NCBI GenBank assembly: GCA_019648995.1
Contig: BLXT01007673.1
Span: forward strand, 1,255,193 to 1,297,403
Direction: 5' to 3'
DNA length: 42,211 bases
From: Plakobranchus ocellatus
Lineage: Eukaryota; Mollusca; Gastropoda; Plakobranchidae
This document shows positions 11,401 to 23,953 of the stretch, piece by piece; position 1 is the stretch's first letter, and the number at the start of each line of letters is the position of its first letter. Below the pieces are notes generated by a model that was not told the DNA's origin, ran no database searches, and was given only the letters and a program-made list of their open reading frames with translations. Position numbers and translations under genes: made by a program.

Positions 11401-12465
11401 TGATAGATACACATTTGAGATTGTTTATCACACAATGTATATTTAACTGTCTCTAATACACAGGATTTAAATTGTTTTAGTTTAATATAAGTACCACATT
11501 TGAAAAGTTTTTGTAAAGTCAGTTCAGTGGAAACCTCACAATTCAAAGTGCAACTTTGCAAGGGAATGGCCCAAAACTTTAAATTGATAAGCCAGAACTT
11601 TTTTTTTCTCTCTCTCTGCTCCTTAAAATGGTGGCTGAAATGTCCTCTTGAAAGGGTTTTTCTTTTTGGTGTGGGGCTTTTTTTGAGTTCTCAGTTTCAT
11701 GCAACATTTTCAACTAAGATTAGGTTTGAATGCTCATTTGCTCTTTATACAGTGGACTTTCAAGGTAGAATTCAACTGAGTCAAAAAAGCAAATAAGAAA
11801 ATATTTTTTCAATGTGTTCACAACAATATTAGCTTCAATATGAAGAATGAATTGATCCTAATCACTTTGGATTGTGAATGAAACAAAGAAATTAAAAAAA
11901 AACACAAAAAAAAACTCAACATATTAAGTTCTTTGATTAATGTTAAGTTCTTCATCAGATTATACATTTTCTATACATTTTTTATTTGTTAATTAGAGAT
12001 TTAGAGTTCGTGGTACCCTGAATAAAAATACATATGTAGTGCTGTCTGCTTATGTTGCAAGAGATTTTGGGATTTTTATTTTGTCCTTTCCAAGGACTTC
12101 TGTATAAAGGATGCGCACGGCAATAACCTTGACTTTGCTGGTGAAGGCCAGATGTTTTAGCAAACACAGAGTAAAGACCTAGGCCTAGATCTATGGATCA
12201 CTTCGGTACCATTGTAGAAAATCAATATTAGGCTTATAAGGCTACTTTTAAAAAGAATTTACTAGATCTAGAGACTGAAAAGGATAAAAAAACATGAGAG
12301 GAAAGACCAAAGTACAGTGATTATGGTGCTGAAAAAAAAGAAGATGAAGAAAAGCAAGCGAGAGAGAAAAAGAGAGACAGAGATATCTGAAGTACACACA
12401 GGAAGCAAATGATCAAAACAACAGCTTGTTTCAAGAATCATTACATCAGAAGCAAAATTAAACTA
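8465..12465. other. AT-rich region without recognised genes, with an assembly gap
   Basis: Long poly-T runs (for example 8501-8522) and short frames without known domains fill this stretch. Nothing here supports a gene. The sequence gap at 10200-10450 lies inside it. Confidence 0.45.
10200..10450. other. Assembly gap (251 N)
   Basis: Undetermined bases flanked by CCCTCC on the left and a G8-AGGG run on the right. Open frames that cross it are meaningless. Confidence 1.
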
Positions 12466-12597
12466 GCAGCAGCAGCAGCAGCAGCTGTAATAGTAATAGC
12501 AGTATAGTAGTAGCAGTAGTTGTAGGAGTAATAGCAAAAACTGTATTCATAAAGGTAATAGTAGTAGTAGTAGCAGCAGCAGTAGCAACAAAGGCAG
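12466..12597. repeat. Imperfect (CAG/TAG)n trinucleotide repeat
   Basis: A run of AGC/AGT triplets, pure at its start and increasingly interrupted. The tyrosine- and serine-rich frames seen on the minus strand are products of this repeat. Confidence 0.9.
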
Positions 12598-13254
12598 CGA
12601 AGATATTCTTTTACAACAGTATGCAGTGGTAGTGCTGAGTGAAAATACATATATATAATATGTATGTATGTGACAATTAAGGAAACCGCACAATCTTAGA
12701 ATGACTGGTTAAATTAAATTAAGTATTCAAAATTATAACTTGATTTTTGTGATGCTGACGACCCATTGGCATCTTTTAGCTTTCATCTTTATTTTGAATA
12801 TTTGTCTCATATTCACCCTACGTTTCAAACTACTTACACAAAGATTATTAATTATGAAAAACTCAAAAAATTTCCTGCCCTACAGCAATGTAGGCTTATT
12901 GTTACAATAAATAGTACTAGGGATCACAAATTTGTCTTAATTCAGCGAAATCCTGAACCTGCCACATTTTCAAGCAGCTGCTGCTCAAGAGAAAACTTGG
13001 CGAAAAAAGATCTTATCTTTCTTTTTTAAGAAAAATTTTAAATTTTTAAATCCTTTACTTTTGACAAGGTGCTAGTTTTGATGTAAGAAGATATGAAGAT
13101 ATAAAGATGAAAATGCTTGAGATGATAATATGGTGGACTTATTGGGTGCTTCAGTTTTTTTGTTTTTTTGTGTTTATCCACAGGCTAATGTTTGTCACAA
13201 ATAAAAAACTGATGAATATACAATATAAGTTTCATGTAGAGGAAGATTGTTCTT

Positions 13255-13485
13255 TCATTTCTGCTTCTCCAGCTCATCCTTCATGTCTTGGTAATAACGA
13301 AAAAATATTATCTTGACCATGCAATTGCCTTCCCATTTCACAATGCCACATTTATTACAGTAGGCATTTTGTTCAAAATTGATAGGCACACTTTTTGAAA
13401 AATTGCAGTCTTTGATGGCTCCATAAAATGATCGAGAATGGATGTAGAATTCAACCACACTTTGAGTTCCCTTGCATTTTAAACA
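13255..13485 (-). CDS. Unrecognised open frame with a CxxC pair
   Basis: The frame reads VVEFYIHSRSFYGAIKDC, then NFEQNAYCNKCGIVKWEG and MVKIIF before ending KDELEKQK. The alternating hydrophobic pattern around a CNKCG knuckle faintly resembles a zinc-bearing OB-fold segment such as those in RPA-like proteins, but I cannot identify it. No clear start codon context or splice sites settle its borders. It may be a transposon relic or chance. Confidence 0.2.
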   Translation of the reverse strand, partial: CLKCKGTQSVVEFYIHSRSFYGAIKDCNFSKSVPINFEQNAYCNKCGIVKWEGNCMVKIIFFRYYQDMKDELEKQK

Positions 13486-15122
13486 TCATGATGAAAATGA
13501 AAGTTCTTGATCTTGATCTAGATCTAAATTTTTATATCTTAGATCTACAGCAGAAGCAATAGAACAGTGCAGTGAGCGCACACAGACCGCCTAATTGATT
13601 CATAGATCTAGATGGTAGTTTCAAACTCCATTTTAACTAACATTACTTCATTAATGGTCAAGCAAAAATTTATTTTGTCAATAATTTCAACAACCGACAA
13701 GAATTGGAAAATAGTCCATAGAATATGTGCTAACAAACTAAGGTCACAGACATGATCTTCATTTTCAGTTTGAAACAATAATGACTGATTAACTGATTCA
13801 ATAATGAAAGTCTCATGTTACAAATAGCGCAGAATTGTTTTGCTTTTTGTTTTATAAATTGACATATGAAACGCTCAATTAAAGCTAAAAAAGTTATAAA
13901 TAAGTTTATCACAGTTGGCTCTATTTAAAATTTTTGTTATATCTTCATATTTTCTCTCGATACTTATGTGAAGTAGTAATCTACCTGCAAATTGGCATTA
14001 TGTCTGATCTGAAAATAGATCTTTTACTGAAGGAAGCAAAAAACTGTTGGCTTTCTCAAGCAAAGTCAAGATTATTGTGGTGCACATTCTTTGTACAGTA
14101 GTCCTTTGTCCTTTCTATGAAAAATTTGAAAGTATGATTGATATTGATATGATAGGTGTTCTCAGTGATTGCAGTGATTGAAAAAAATCAATTAATACAG
14201 GAAGAATACGCAGGGAACAAAGAAAAACAACAGCAGAAAAAAAATCAATTCATCTTTTCCCAATTAATCCATAAATTTAGAAAACTAGAAAAACTGCATT
14301 ATGCTATTATGATTCTTGACACACTCTTGTTACTTTCAATGGCAAAAATATACTAAAGACATTAAATATACAGCAACTTAAAAAAAAAGGGGGGGGGTAT
14401 AAATTTTGAACATTGATGATTTCTATTCTAATGAATAGAGAAAGATCCAATTATCAAATTTCCATCAAAATTTTCAGCTCTTTTATACCTAAAATCTATT
14501 TTGAAGGATAAATTAATGTGAAGTGTTCCACAAAATGCATCTAGTTGCAACTTTGTGTTACTGAAATCAATCACATGAAATAACAATGACCATGGTGTTA
14601 CACAATTTGCAGAAAGTGTATGCAGCACACCGATGGGAAATTCTGCACACAGCAAAATTTAATTCTTACACTTCTAAGTTCTAGATTTCTTGCAAAAAAT
14701 TTTCATTTCAAGGTTTACAGTCATTTATGTAGATTCATAGCTTGACTCATTTTTTGGGACTGCAGCATACATGCCTTGATCATTTAATGAGAGTGAGAGG
14801 CATTTGTGTGTATGTGGTTCATAATGCTTTTAATATTATAAAAAATTTAAAGCTTTCATCTTGGCTAAGGTCTATCTTGGTTCTATTTACCTTTAGCATT
14901 TCAAAAATCAGATCAAGTCTTAATCAATGGTTTAGAATTTGTAAAAATCTTTCTTTTTGGTCATTAGGATTGAGTCTTGGAAATAATGTGATCACTGAAG
15001 TAACATGTCGAAAAACTAAAACTAGTTATCATTACACAAGTACAATTACCTGACATTTTTAAAATATGGCACCATGTATCTATAGGAGATCTAAAGAAGG
15101 GCTTGGTTACTTTGCTTTTTAA

Positions 15123-15140
15123 GGGGGGGGGGGGGGGGGG
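15123..15140. repeat. G18 homopolymer
   Basis: Eighteen G in a row. This may be a real tract or may contain a sequencing length error. Confidence 0.9.
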
Positions 15141-17274
15141 AGTTCTTTTATTTTGTTTGGAGGAATGAGGGTGTCTTTTGACATGAATGCAAGAAAGTTA
15201 AAGAAGTCAGGGCCTTGCAAATCTCACAGATTTAACTTTGAGTAAGCCCTATATTTCTTAAAGGCCTATCTGTGAGTCGGTGAGTCGCTACATGTTTCTG
15301 TATACCAACATGGTTGCGTTTGCATCATGTAGTGTAATGAGAGTGCCTAGGTCCAGTGTTTTTTAGCATCCCTACAATACATGTATGTAAAACAGAACTT
15401 ACTTATAGTCCTTTGCATGTCACTTGAGGAGAACAATGCAATTTTTTCAAGTTTATAGTAACTTAAAAAGACTTTATTTACATGGTTCCATTCTTTTACC
15501 TATGCTTTTTACTTTCTTTTTGGTGGTTTTAAAGTTTTATGTACCTTCAAGATCTGTCTCTTAATCTTATACGTAAGTGATATCTCTGGTTTCCCTCACA
15601 CACTTTAGGAGTCTTGTAATACAAACTACAAATCAAAATACAGGGTCAATGTAATGTGATATTCATCCTTTATGTTTTATTTGCTTCATAAAAGGTCTGA
15701 CTTATTACATTTAGAGCCATTTTTTTCTAAAATGACAATAATCATAATTCAAACATTTATGATTTTTTTTTATTTGTACCAGTATTTTGATTATACTCTA
15801 TTCTTTTAAAGCTTTGAATTTGTGATTTTAACATCTTTTATATGCATTCCCAATTGAGCAATTAAAAATAAAATTTCAATAAAAAAAACAAAAAAACAAA
15901 CAAGCGATTCCTTTTTTTCTTTACAATTGTGTGCACAGGCAGTTTTTGTCAAACAACATTTGATGAGGTAAGACTGGGCCGTGCGCTTTTTTTCTTTTAA
16001 ATTTAAATAAGGAGGTGATTTTACCCATGACATGTATCATTAAATTCAACAAAAGGAATAGCAAATTTTGCTACAGCTGATTATTCCTCTTTAATTTGTA
16101 AAGCAAGGCAGTTAAAAGTTCATCAACAGGATCCATTCACTGTAATCTGAGCAATTTATGATCTTCTGCTCTCATACACAAAGATGATCTCACATGCCCA
16201 GTGCGACAAAGCAAGAAGAGTGCAAAGCACATTCTCAATTCCTGCCAAGTCTCTAACCTAGGATAGATACACACGGTGGCTAAACAGAGTGTTGTATTTG
16301 TTACAAAAACTTGCAATAGCAAAAGGTGATGACAAAGGTCTGCCTGTCTAAATCAGAGGTGAAGGCACTAGTATTCACATCAGGAATAGCTGCTAGCATG
16401 GATACCCAGAGGAATAGCTTACTGGATGGTTGTGACGTCTGGAAATTTTCAGCTGATTCCCCCAAATGAAACATACATATCCTAAAGTCATCCAAGAGAC
16501 AGGAATGAGGCCTGACATCATATTCCTTGTAATTTCTATTTGACTCGTGATCGAACTCACAAGTACCATACAACAGTAGAATGGAGGAGGCAAAAATGCA
16601 TATAAAAGAGAAAATTTCAATGACATGACTAAGGAGTTGGAAAAGGCTAGATACAAATTCCAGATATTATTTACAGAGGTTGACACTAGGGGATTTAATG
16701 GAACATCAGTCTACAACCTTCTAAGCAATTCTCCATCAATCATCAGAGAAGAACCAAAGCACCAGCTGAGATTTCCAAATGGATTTGGAATCAGGGACAT
16801 TCTTGGCAAATAGAGCGTTTGGAAAAGATGCCACTGTATAGAAAATATAAAGGTTCAAAATCGAAAGCTTGCGCTCAGGAAAAAAAGATAGCAGAAAGAC
16901 ACTCAGAGATTAGAAGTCATGACTTTGGTGTGGCCCAGTCTAAGAGTGTCATTAAGTTTAGGGCTGAAACTCTTGCCTGAGGTGGGTTTCTTATCTGAAG
17001 ATTCGCTTCTCTCACATGATTATCTTTCCACTAGTAGTGATGCAATGCAAGACGAGCAACATTCACACAATTTCCTAACTTGGTTTTTACACAAATGTAA
17101 GTTAAATCACTTAAAACTAAAAAAAAATACATGTAAATAAAAGAAATCCAAAAGAACTGATTCCACATATCCCTAAAGTGGCCAAGATTTTTTAGTTGTT
17201 TAATAGCATTAGGCTTGCATAAAAGGGCAAACTGGTTGAGATCTACTTCACATACTATTTTTTACCTTACCTTT

Positions 17275-17692
17275 AGTCTAACCTACTCTCAGTTAACCCG
17301 ATAAAGTTATTGTTGTTGATACCCTTAGCTATTGGCCATGATTTAAGACCTTCAATAAAAGTTATTCTCTGTGTACCTCTACTGCGCTTACCCTCAATCT
17401 TTTCAGTGATTGCTAAGTGCTCTTAACCTTTGTATCGGCAGATATGTCATAAAAATTGCAGTTGCCTCCGTCGTAATTTATGGATTTAATTAGTATTTGC
17501 TCAAGATTAGCCTATTTCAGTACCAATTTTTTGGACTTTTTTCCTGTCCATAATATTAATATCCTCATCATTCTTTTGATAAACCACATTTCTACTATTT
17601 CTAGCTTTCTCCCTGTTTTCTTATTTATTGTCCAACACTCACTGCTGTATAAAAGAACTGACCATACATGTTTTCATCATCTTTATTACTGA
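17275..17692 (-). mobile_element. RTE-type LINE, 3' fragment (copy B)
   Basis: On the minus strand this stretch is clearly similar to the 3' half of the longer fragment at 17945-18770. The shared parts are the segment that reads TGKIEGKRSRNRQR in the other copy, the segment over GLEHLA, and the segment over the end of the RT with the LYGSECW-type motif. It is a 5'-truncated, stop-ridden copy in the same orientation as its neighbour. Confidence 0.7.
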
Positions 17693-17944
17693 AGGGTAAT
17701 GGAAACATATTTCCTCCTTTAAACCACTAATAAAGATTAAAACTGTAGTCTGTGAACTTCGTAACAGTAAAAACTGGATACAGATATATTAATTTTGTGC
17801 CAGAATAATATGCTACGTTGATAAAAAAAAAGTCTTTAAACTAGGAAATACATTGACATAATCATTTGACTCAAAAAGTATCTTTTCCTAACTTTATGTG
17901 ATCAGAAAAAGAGAAAAAAGGAAGAGCTAATAATCAATTTCAGA

Positions 17945-18770
17945 ATTTTAACCTCGTCATTGGCAATGATTTTCCCCCACTCAAACGTATTCTCAGTTAA
18001 CTTAATAAAGTTGTTATTGCTACCCTTGCCTGTTGCCCATGACTTAAGATTTTCAAGAAATATTATTCTTTGTCTATTTCTACTTCGTTTGCCTTCAATT
18101 TTTCCGGTGATTGCCAAGTGTTCTAAACCCTTGTATCGGCAAATATGGCCTAAAAACTGTAGTTGTTCCTGTCTTATGGTTTTAATTAGTGATCATTCGA
18201 GATTAGCCTCTTTCAGTACCAATTCATTTGACTTTTTTTCTGTCCATGATATCCTCATCATTCTTCTGATGAACCACATCTCTACTGCTTCTAGTTTTTT
18301 CTCTATTTCTTTTTTATTGTCCAACACTCACTACCATACAAAAGTGCTGACCATACATGTGTTTTAATTACCCTTATTTTGGTTTTCATACTTATTGATG
18401 TCATTTTTTGGAATGTATCTTTTGCCCTGGCTAGTCTTTTACTTATTTCACTTGTGCATCTGCCATCTGATGTTATCAGGTAACCTAGATATTTGAATTT
18501 TGTATCTTGTTTGATTTGTTCGCCTTTGCTAAAGGGATTGCACTTGGGGTTAGAGGATTTCTTTGAGATAACCATACATTCCGTTTTCTTTACATTCAGA
18601 CAGGCCCATTCTTTCGTGCTCTAGAACTACAATATCTAGAAGTTAGTGGAGTTGCTTACCAGATTCTGCTATTAAAACTGTATCATTTGCATACTTGAGA
18701 TTATTAAGATCCTGTCCATTTATTTTTTTTAAGCCTGAAATACCATCAAGATTCCTTTAACTATTCAAAT
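17945..18770 (-). mobile_element. RTE-type LINE, 3' fragment (copy A)
   Basis: From high to low coordinates the minus strand encodes NLDGISGLKKINGQDLNN, LKYANDTVLIAES, FKYLGYLITSDGRCTSEI, WSALLYGSECWTIKKK and, at the C-terminus, FLGHICRYKGLEHLAITG, KIEGKRSRNRQR. This is the RT catalytic box, thumb and C-terminal tail of an RTE-clade (BovB-like) non-LTR retrotransposon. The catalytic box reads YAND instead of YADD, so the first Asp is lost. Frames shift more than once. It is 5'-truncated near 18770. Confidence 0.85.
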
Positions 18771-19245
18771 TAAAAAAAAAAAAAATCTTCATGTTTGGAT
18801 ACAGGCTGGCTCAGGTTGAAATGTTCAGGAGGCACAACATTTTAAATGGGTCATTTTATCTCTTCTAAGATCTTTATTTCACTTTATCAAATGGTTTCAT
18901 TTAGACACAATGTTTATAATGCTATAAGATTCATGTTTCATTCATCATTAAAATGGAATTATTGCCATCAATGTCAAAACATTTTTTAAAAAGTACATGT
19001 ATATGCTGCTAGAACATATGTTATTTTAAATGATACTTAGGTAATTTTATTTTTCTAAAGTTCAGATTTAGGTGATTTCCACTGCATATTTGTAATTTTT
19101 CTGAGTACAGGCCCCTTAATAAACAGAAAGCAAATGTGAAAAGAAAAGTGTAAGTTATCTGCTTTACCAAAATTGAGAATTCAATTAATCTTGAAAGACA
19201 ATATTATATATGTCAGGGGTGTGTGGGAGAATTTGTTTTGTTAAT
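18771..19245. other. AT-rich spacer
   Basis: Nothing recognisable lies between the LINE fragment and the solo LTR apart from a short poly-A run at 18771-18784, just upstream of the truncated LINE end. Confidence 0.5.
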
Positions 19246-19250
19246 GGGGG

Positions 19251-19901
19251 TGTAACAAAAATTAGACTTAGGGCTTGTTATTGAACGCACGTCAACTCGA
19301 GAATTCTAGAAAGAATCAGTTTAGGGAAGTTAATTTATGCAAAGCGAACGAGAATTCATTACGTAAACGAACGTGACTCATGTTCTATTTTTAGCCTAAG
19401 GATTTCCCTGATGTCATTTTAAAGACTGCTTCTTTGTTATTTTAGGATTATGATGTAACGTTCTAGATCTATATTTTCGAACATTCTACGCTTGCATTAT
19501 GGGATAGATTTCCAGAAATTTGTAGAGTTTTCTTTTGGAAAAAGTATAAATACCGGGAGAAAATTGGCAAAGGTATCACACAGAGATTATACAGAGTAAG
19601 CAGAGATCACACATAGATCACACAGAGTACGCAGAGAGTTCACAGAGATTATAGAGATTGCAGTAAGATCATTGTATAGCGATTACGCAGATTTTTAGAG
19701 CTGGATCTAGTTTTTTTACCGACGGCCTATGTGAATATTGTTTGATTTAATTTCTTGCTGTTGAGTTAAATAAACTCAGTTTTTTACGTTTTCACACAGT
19801 CTCCAGAGTTCCATTATTTCAGCTAGGTCTATATAGATCTAAAGAACTCAACGTCCTACATCAGAGGTATTATCTACCTTTTATTTCTGGTGTTTGTGAC
19901 A
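19251..19901 (+). repeat. Solo Gypsy LTR
   Basis: This is a complete LTR of the same family as 1118-1782, beginning TGTAAC and ending TGACA. A 5-bp GGGGG flanks both sides (19246-19250 and 19902-19906) and reads as a target-site duplication. No internal element sequence flanks it, so it is best read as the product of LTR-LTR recombination. By eye it differs from the other LTR by about 5-7 percent, including changes in the number of CAGAGATCA-like leader repeats. The TATA box and AATAAA are kept. Confidence 0.9.
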
Positions 19902-20094
19902 GGGGGATTTCACGTACATTTAAATGTGCCATAACTTAAGTTTAGAACTTATTTTTACAAGCTTCAAATTAAATGGCTACAATTAGCTCATGACAAAATA
20001 TAAACTGATGAAGATGAAAATGATCTTCACAGAAATTTATGATGATAAATTGATATCACCAAAATATTTTTTTATCTTTTTCTACTAACTTTTT

Positions 20095-20330
20095 GATGAG
20101 GAGCTATAGCTTATCTTAGGGCATTTGAGTACCATGTGAGAGGTCTGAGGTTCAAATCCCAGTCCAAGCAAAAACAATTTTTCATTGTTATTCTGTGGTT
20201 ATTCTGCTAAAAGTAATGGCAGCGAGGAAAGCAATGGCAAGCGACCTCAGAGTGCCATATGCCAAAAACACTCAGAATCCTACTCCTGGTTCCCCAATAC
20301 TTGAAATAAGTGTGGGACTTTTTTTTTTTT
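20095..20330 (+). mobile_element. tRNA-derived SINE, family A, copy 2
   Basis: A decayed tRNA-like head has a B box (GGTTCAAATCC), with GAGGTCTGAGGTT just before it as in copy 1. It is followed by the shared body with GGCAGCGAGGAAAGCAATGG and the CCTGGTTCC box, and the element ends in a T12 run. A central part present in copy 1 is missing or changed here. Confidence 0.75.
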
Positions 20331-20334
20331 GCCT

Positions 20335-23300
20335 GTTTTTTTAGAAATTTTGACTAGATGTCTGCGTCAAGAGACCAGAAAGGGAGAGACTAAAGAGGAG
20401 CTTTCAAAAAATTGCTCAATGTTATACCAATCTTTCCACAAATATTAGATCCATTTATTATGGTTATGCTGGGGCAAGGATTTTTCCACTTTTGAAAATC
20501 AGGATTCTGTTGCAGCAGAATGATCTTGATTACAATTAAGAAGAGGGAATTGAAAAATGAAAGGATTTGCAACTGCATTGTGATGATAGAATACTGATAA
20601 TGTAGCTCTGGTGGCATCCCTATCTTTGGGTGTGTTAACAAAGTGCACTCTTGGATTTCCTGGGCTTTATCACTTTATGATTTCCTAAAAACACCATACA
20701 TCTTAGTTTAAAATCATAAAGATATCAGGAAAAGTATTTGGGCCAAAATACTGTAAGCGACATCGGTGGCATAATGGTAAATATTATTGTTTCAATCAAT
20801 CAAATATTGCCAAACAAAGCTTATTCAATCTTCAAGGATGATATTCTCATACCCCAAGTAATTTACTATTTTTCACTTGTAACTTGCATTGTTCCAAAAA
20901 TCTTGGAGATTTTTCTCCCCTTTATGTTGGGACAATATGTACATTTTTTAATCGTACCAAGGAAAAAATCACAAGTTGGTTACTCTAGGATGTGAAACAA
21001 AACCAACTCAGGTAACGATTTTCTTTGTTTTATGTGCCAATGTAATACATTTTTTTGGGTCAAAATTTCTAAATCTAGATTGACAAAAAAGCAGTTTCAT
21101 TTTTCATCAAAGTACAATCAAAATTTTATTTGCAAAATAGTTTGTAATAGTTATGAATTTAATTGTGAACTTCATAAATTATCTCTGTAGCATTTAAGAG
21201 CAATCACTTGATGCTTAACTCCTACATGCATCATTTTAATTGATGCAATGACATCAATAAAAGCTAGCCATCAAGCATGAGATTCAAAGTGGGTATGTTC
21301 ATTACATAAAGCATCTGGCCCAAACCTTGCAGTTGGGTTTTTGTCCATGTCTGGTGATATTATTAATTATGAACCAGCCCTTGCAAGAGCCTTTACGATT
21401 GTGGAGATCAGATATGCATTGGTAATTTTGTTTCGGTTTTTTTTTTTTCGTCTTAAATGTTTATAAACTTTTGGAAGAATTACCATGGCAATAATAATAC
21501 TATGATAGAAAAAAAAATTCCACTTTACTTCATCCATCCTTTACCTTAGCTTTTTTTACCTTTGTACACTTAAAGTCAAAACTTGACTCGGCATGTACAA
21601 AAAGACAATGTAGAGTAGTGTCATCGCAAAATTAGACATTTTGTGGCAAAAACGGTTGTGAAAAAGTAGGTGGACATAATGCATCCTGAAAAGCATGACC
21701 ACTAAATATCAAACTATACCAGACTCCCAAATGTTTTGACAAATTGTAGTGTAAAAGAATTTTAATACCAAACTTTTTTAGGACTGCATTTAATATCACT
21801 TTTTTTTCCTGGTACCAAACATGTCCATTTGTAGTAAAACTACAAATTTACTTATAAAAGGGACAATAAGCAGAGGACAATGTTCAAACAAAAAGAAAAC
21901 ATTTCTTCAAAATAGATTTTATGCAACAGACATCAGTTCCTTTTCTGTTTTTGTTTGCTAAACAATATAAGATAACAACACTTCCAAAAATTACAATAAA
22001 AATAATACAAAAATTATTGATGACAATATATTGTCACTTAAGTTTTTCAACACAAAAGTAAATGAATTTTTCAATGCATTTAGTGACATTCTTTGTCAAC
22101 TCATTGTATGCCAACACGTCATTTTATAAACAAAAAGTCTGAAAGCTAAGCAAAGCACATTACTAACCAACAGTCTAGTGTAACTTGTATACATTGGCTA
22201 TTTTTTCAGTCTTTATGAATCAATATAAATTGAGGTTTATTATATTCTACAATTTTAACAATTAATCCTCAGCATAAAGATAAGGGTAAAACTTTTTTTT
22301 GGAGAATAATGATCTATCCTGTTTATGTAAAGATCCTTAGAGAGGAATTTCATTTTAAATTGCTAAGTATATGATACCTATTTTTATAAAATAACATTAA
22401 CATGACAAAGAGCATAATGGAGTTTAACCAAAGCAAATGTAGATGCTCATCAATAAAAAATTAATTCTGGCATTTTTTTTTTATTTCTGCTATGAAAAGC
22501 TATTGAAATGCAAGCTGATGCTGAGACAGTGGTATTATAATAATTAACTTTACCCTGAATCAGCTTGAGACAAACAATTTCTTACCTGCCAGCTATTAAT
22601 TCACACACTTACATTGATCAGATAAGCTCGTAACAGCAGCATGGAATGTTTTATTCCTAACCTATAGGGTGTTCCAAAATCTACATAAAGTAAGAGTTTC
22701 ATACGGATATCATTGTCATCATCTAATCACTTATTTGACCTTCCATTTAACAATCAGTTCCTAGAATTTATTCATATTGATGTTTTCCATGAAAAATTTT
22801 CTTGCATAAAATACTACAAAACTTTATTTTCCTTGTGGCACTTCCACTTTTTTCATTATAAAAGCTTAAAAGTATTTAGTGAAGAATCTTGCAGTGCGTT
22901 TGATGTCAATAAAATGGAATAAAAAAAATAACTTATCTTGCTACATCTTTTTTTTTTTATTCTGGCATAGCGGCAAGTCTGGTTTGCTAATTGAATTGGT
23001 GTGCTTGACAACACACTAGTATAATATCAGCTATAGTATTGTGCCAGTTTTGCTTCCATGGTTTCCCTTTTATCAAGTATGCATCATACCTTTTGCAAGT
23101 TGGATTGAAAGAAAACAAAGTTAGGACCTTTAGATCTAAATGCAGACAATTCTGACAGCACCACCAAGTGGCTTGTTACAGAAGACAACATTACTAAAAT
23201 CATGACAGACAATTTGGCACATATTTACAATCATAGCACAAAATGCTCTGTGATATGTTTGAAAGAATGCAAAGTTCATTTGCCTTCTCATTGAATAAGC

Positions 23301-23949
23301 CACATATTATTAATGTTTTCGTCTAAACCTTTAAAAGATATTTCAAGAACAAATATTTCAAGAAAGTAAATAGGTGCATTGTGTGTAAATATAATATAAA
23401 AATAGAGATTTCAAATTCAAATGATACAAAACCACTTATGGTTTATAAAAACAAAATCCAAATTTTCAAGCATATATTTTTGTTGTTATTGCTGCATTCA
23501 ATTTATTGTGTTAATGGTAAAGACATACAGCAACTAAGACAGCTACAGACTTGAATTGTGATCAATTTGCAAAAAGAGATAAATGACATTTATTGTAAAT
23601 CAAGGCCAGGTAGATTAATTAAAGAGCAATGAGAATTTCATTTTCACTTATGATATTAAGTTTATAGACACTTATGGTAGGGCATTATTTGCTTTCATTC
23701 AAAAGAGTTGTCGGCCAGGCCTACAAAGGACAAACAATACAGTATTGCTATGGGGGTTTACATGTTCTCACAGTTCCTATCATAACTAGAAAGGACAATT
23801 TTGCTAAATTTGCAAAAGGAACAGGGATAATTTTTCTTTTTTCATAAAATAGTAAAAGGCAGATAAAAAAATACTATAGTGATATATTTATTACCTGATA
23901 TTTCATAATATTCTTACGTGGAAGAGAGAAAAGTTCATTATTCCTTAGC
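20335..23949. other. AT-rich region without recognised genes
   Basis: Short frames at 20390-20641 (minus), 20738-20995 (plus) and 22713-22922 (plus) show no known domain. No splice-flanked coding stretch stands out. Confidence 0.45.
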
Positions 23950-23953
23950 TTAA

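Larger units (their letters stand above)
12600..17274. other. AT-rich region with only unrecognised short frames
   Basis: Several 60-100 codon frames occur here (for example 12766-13029 plus, 14428-14655 minus, 16301-16686 minus). None has a domain I can name. A G18 homopolymer lies at 15123-15140. The minus frame at 13255-13485 is listed separately. Confidence 0.4.

Noticed and set aside
12441-12650. Tyr/Cys-rich open frame on the minus strand
   Set aside because: It is the translation of a CAG/TAG trinucleotide repeat.
22668-22690. AGGGTGTTCCAAAA, like a mariner-type terminus
   Set aside because: No matching inverted end or transposase remnant was found nearby.
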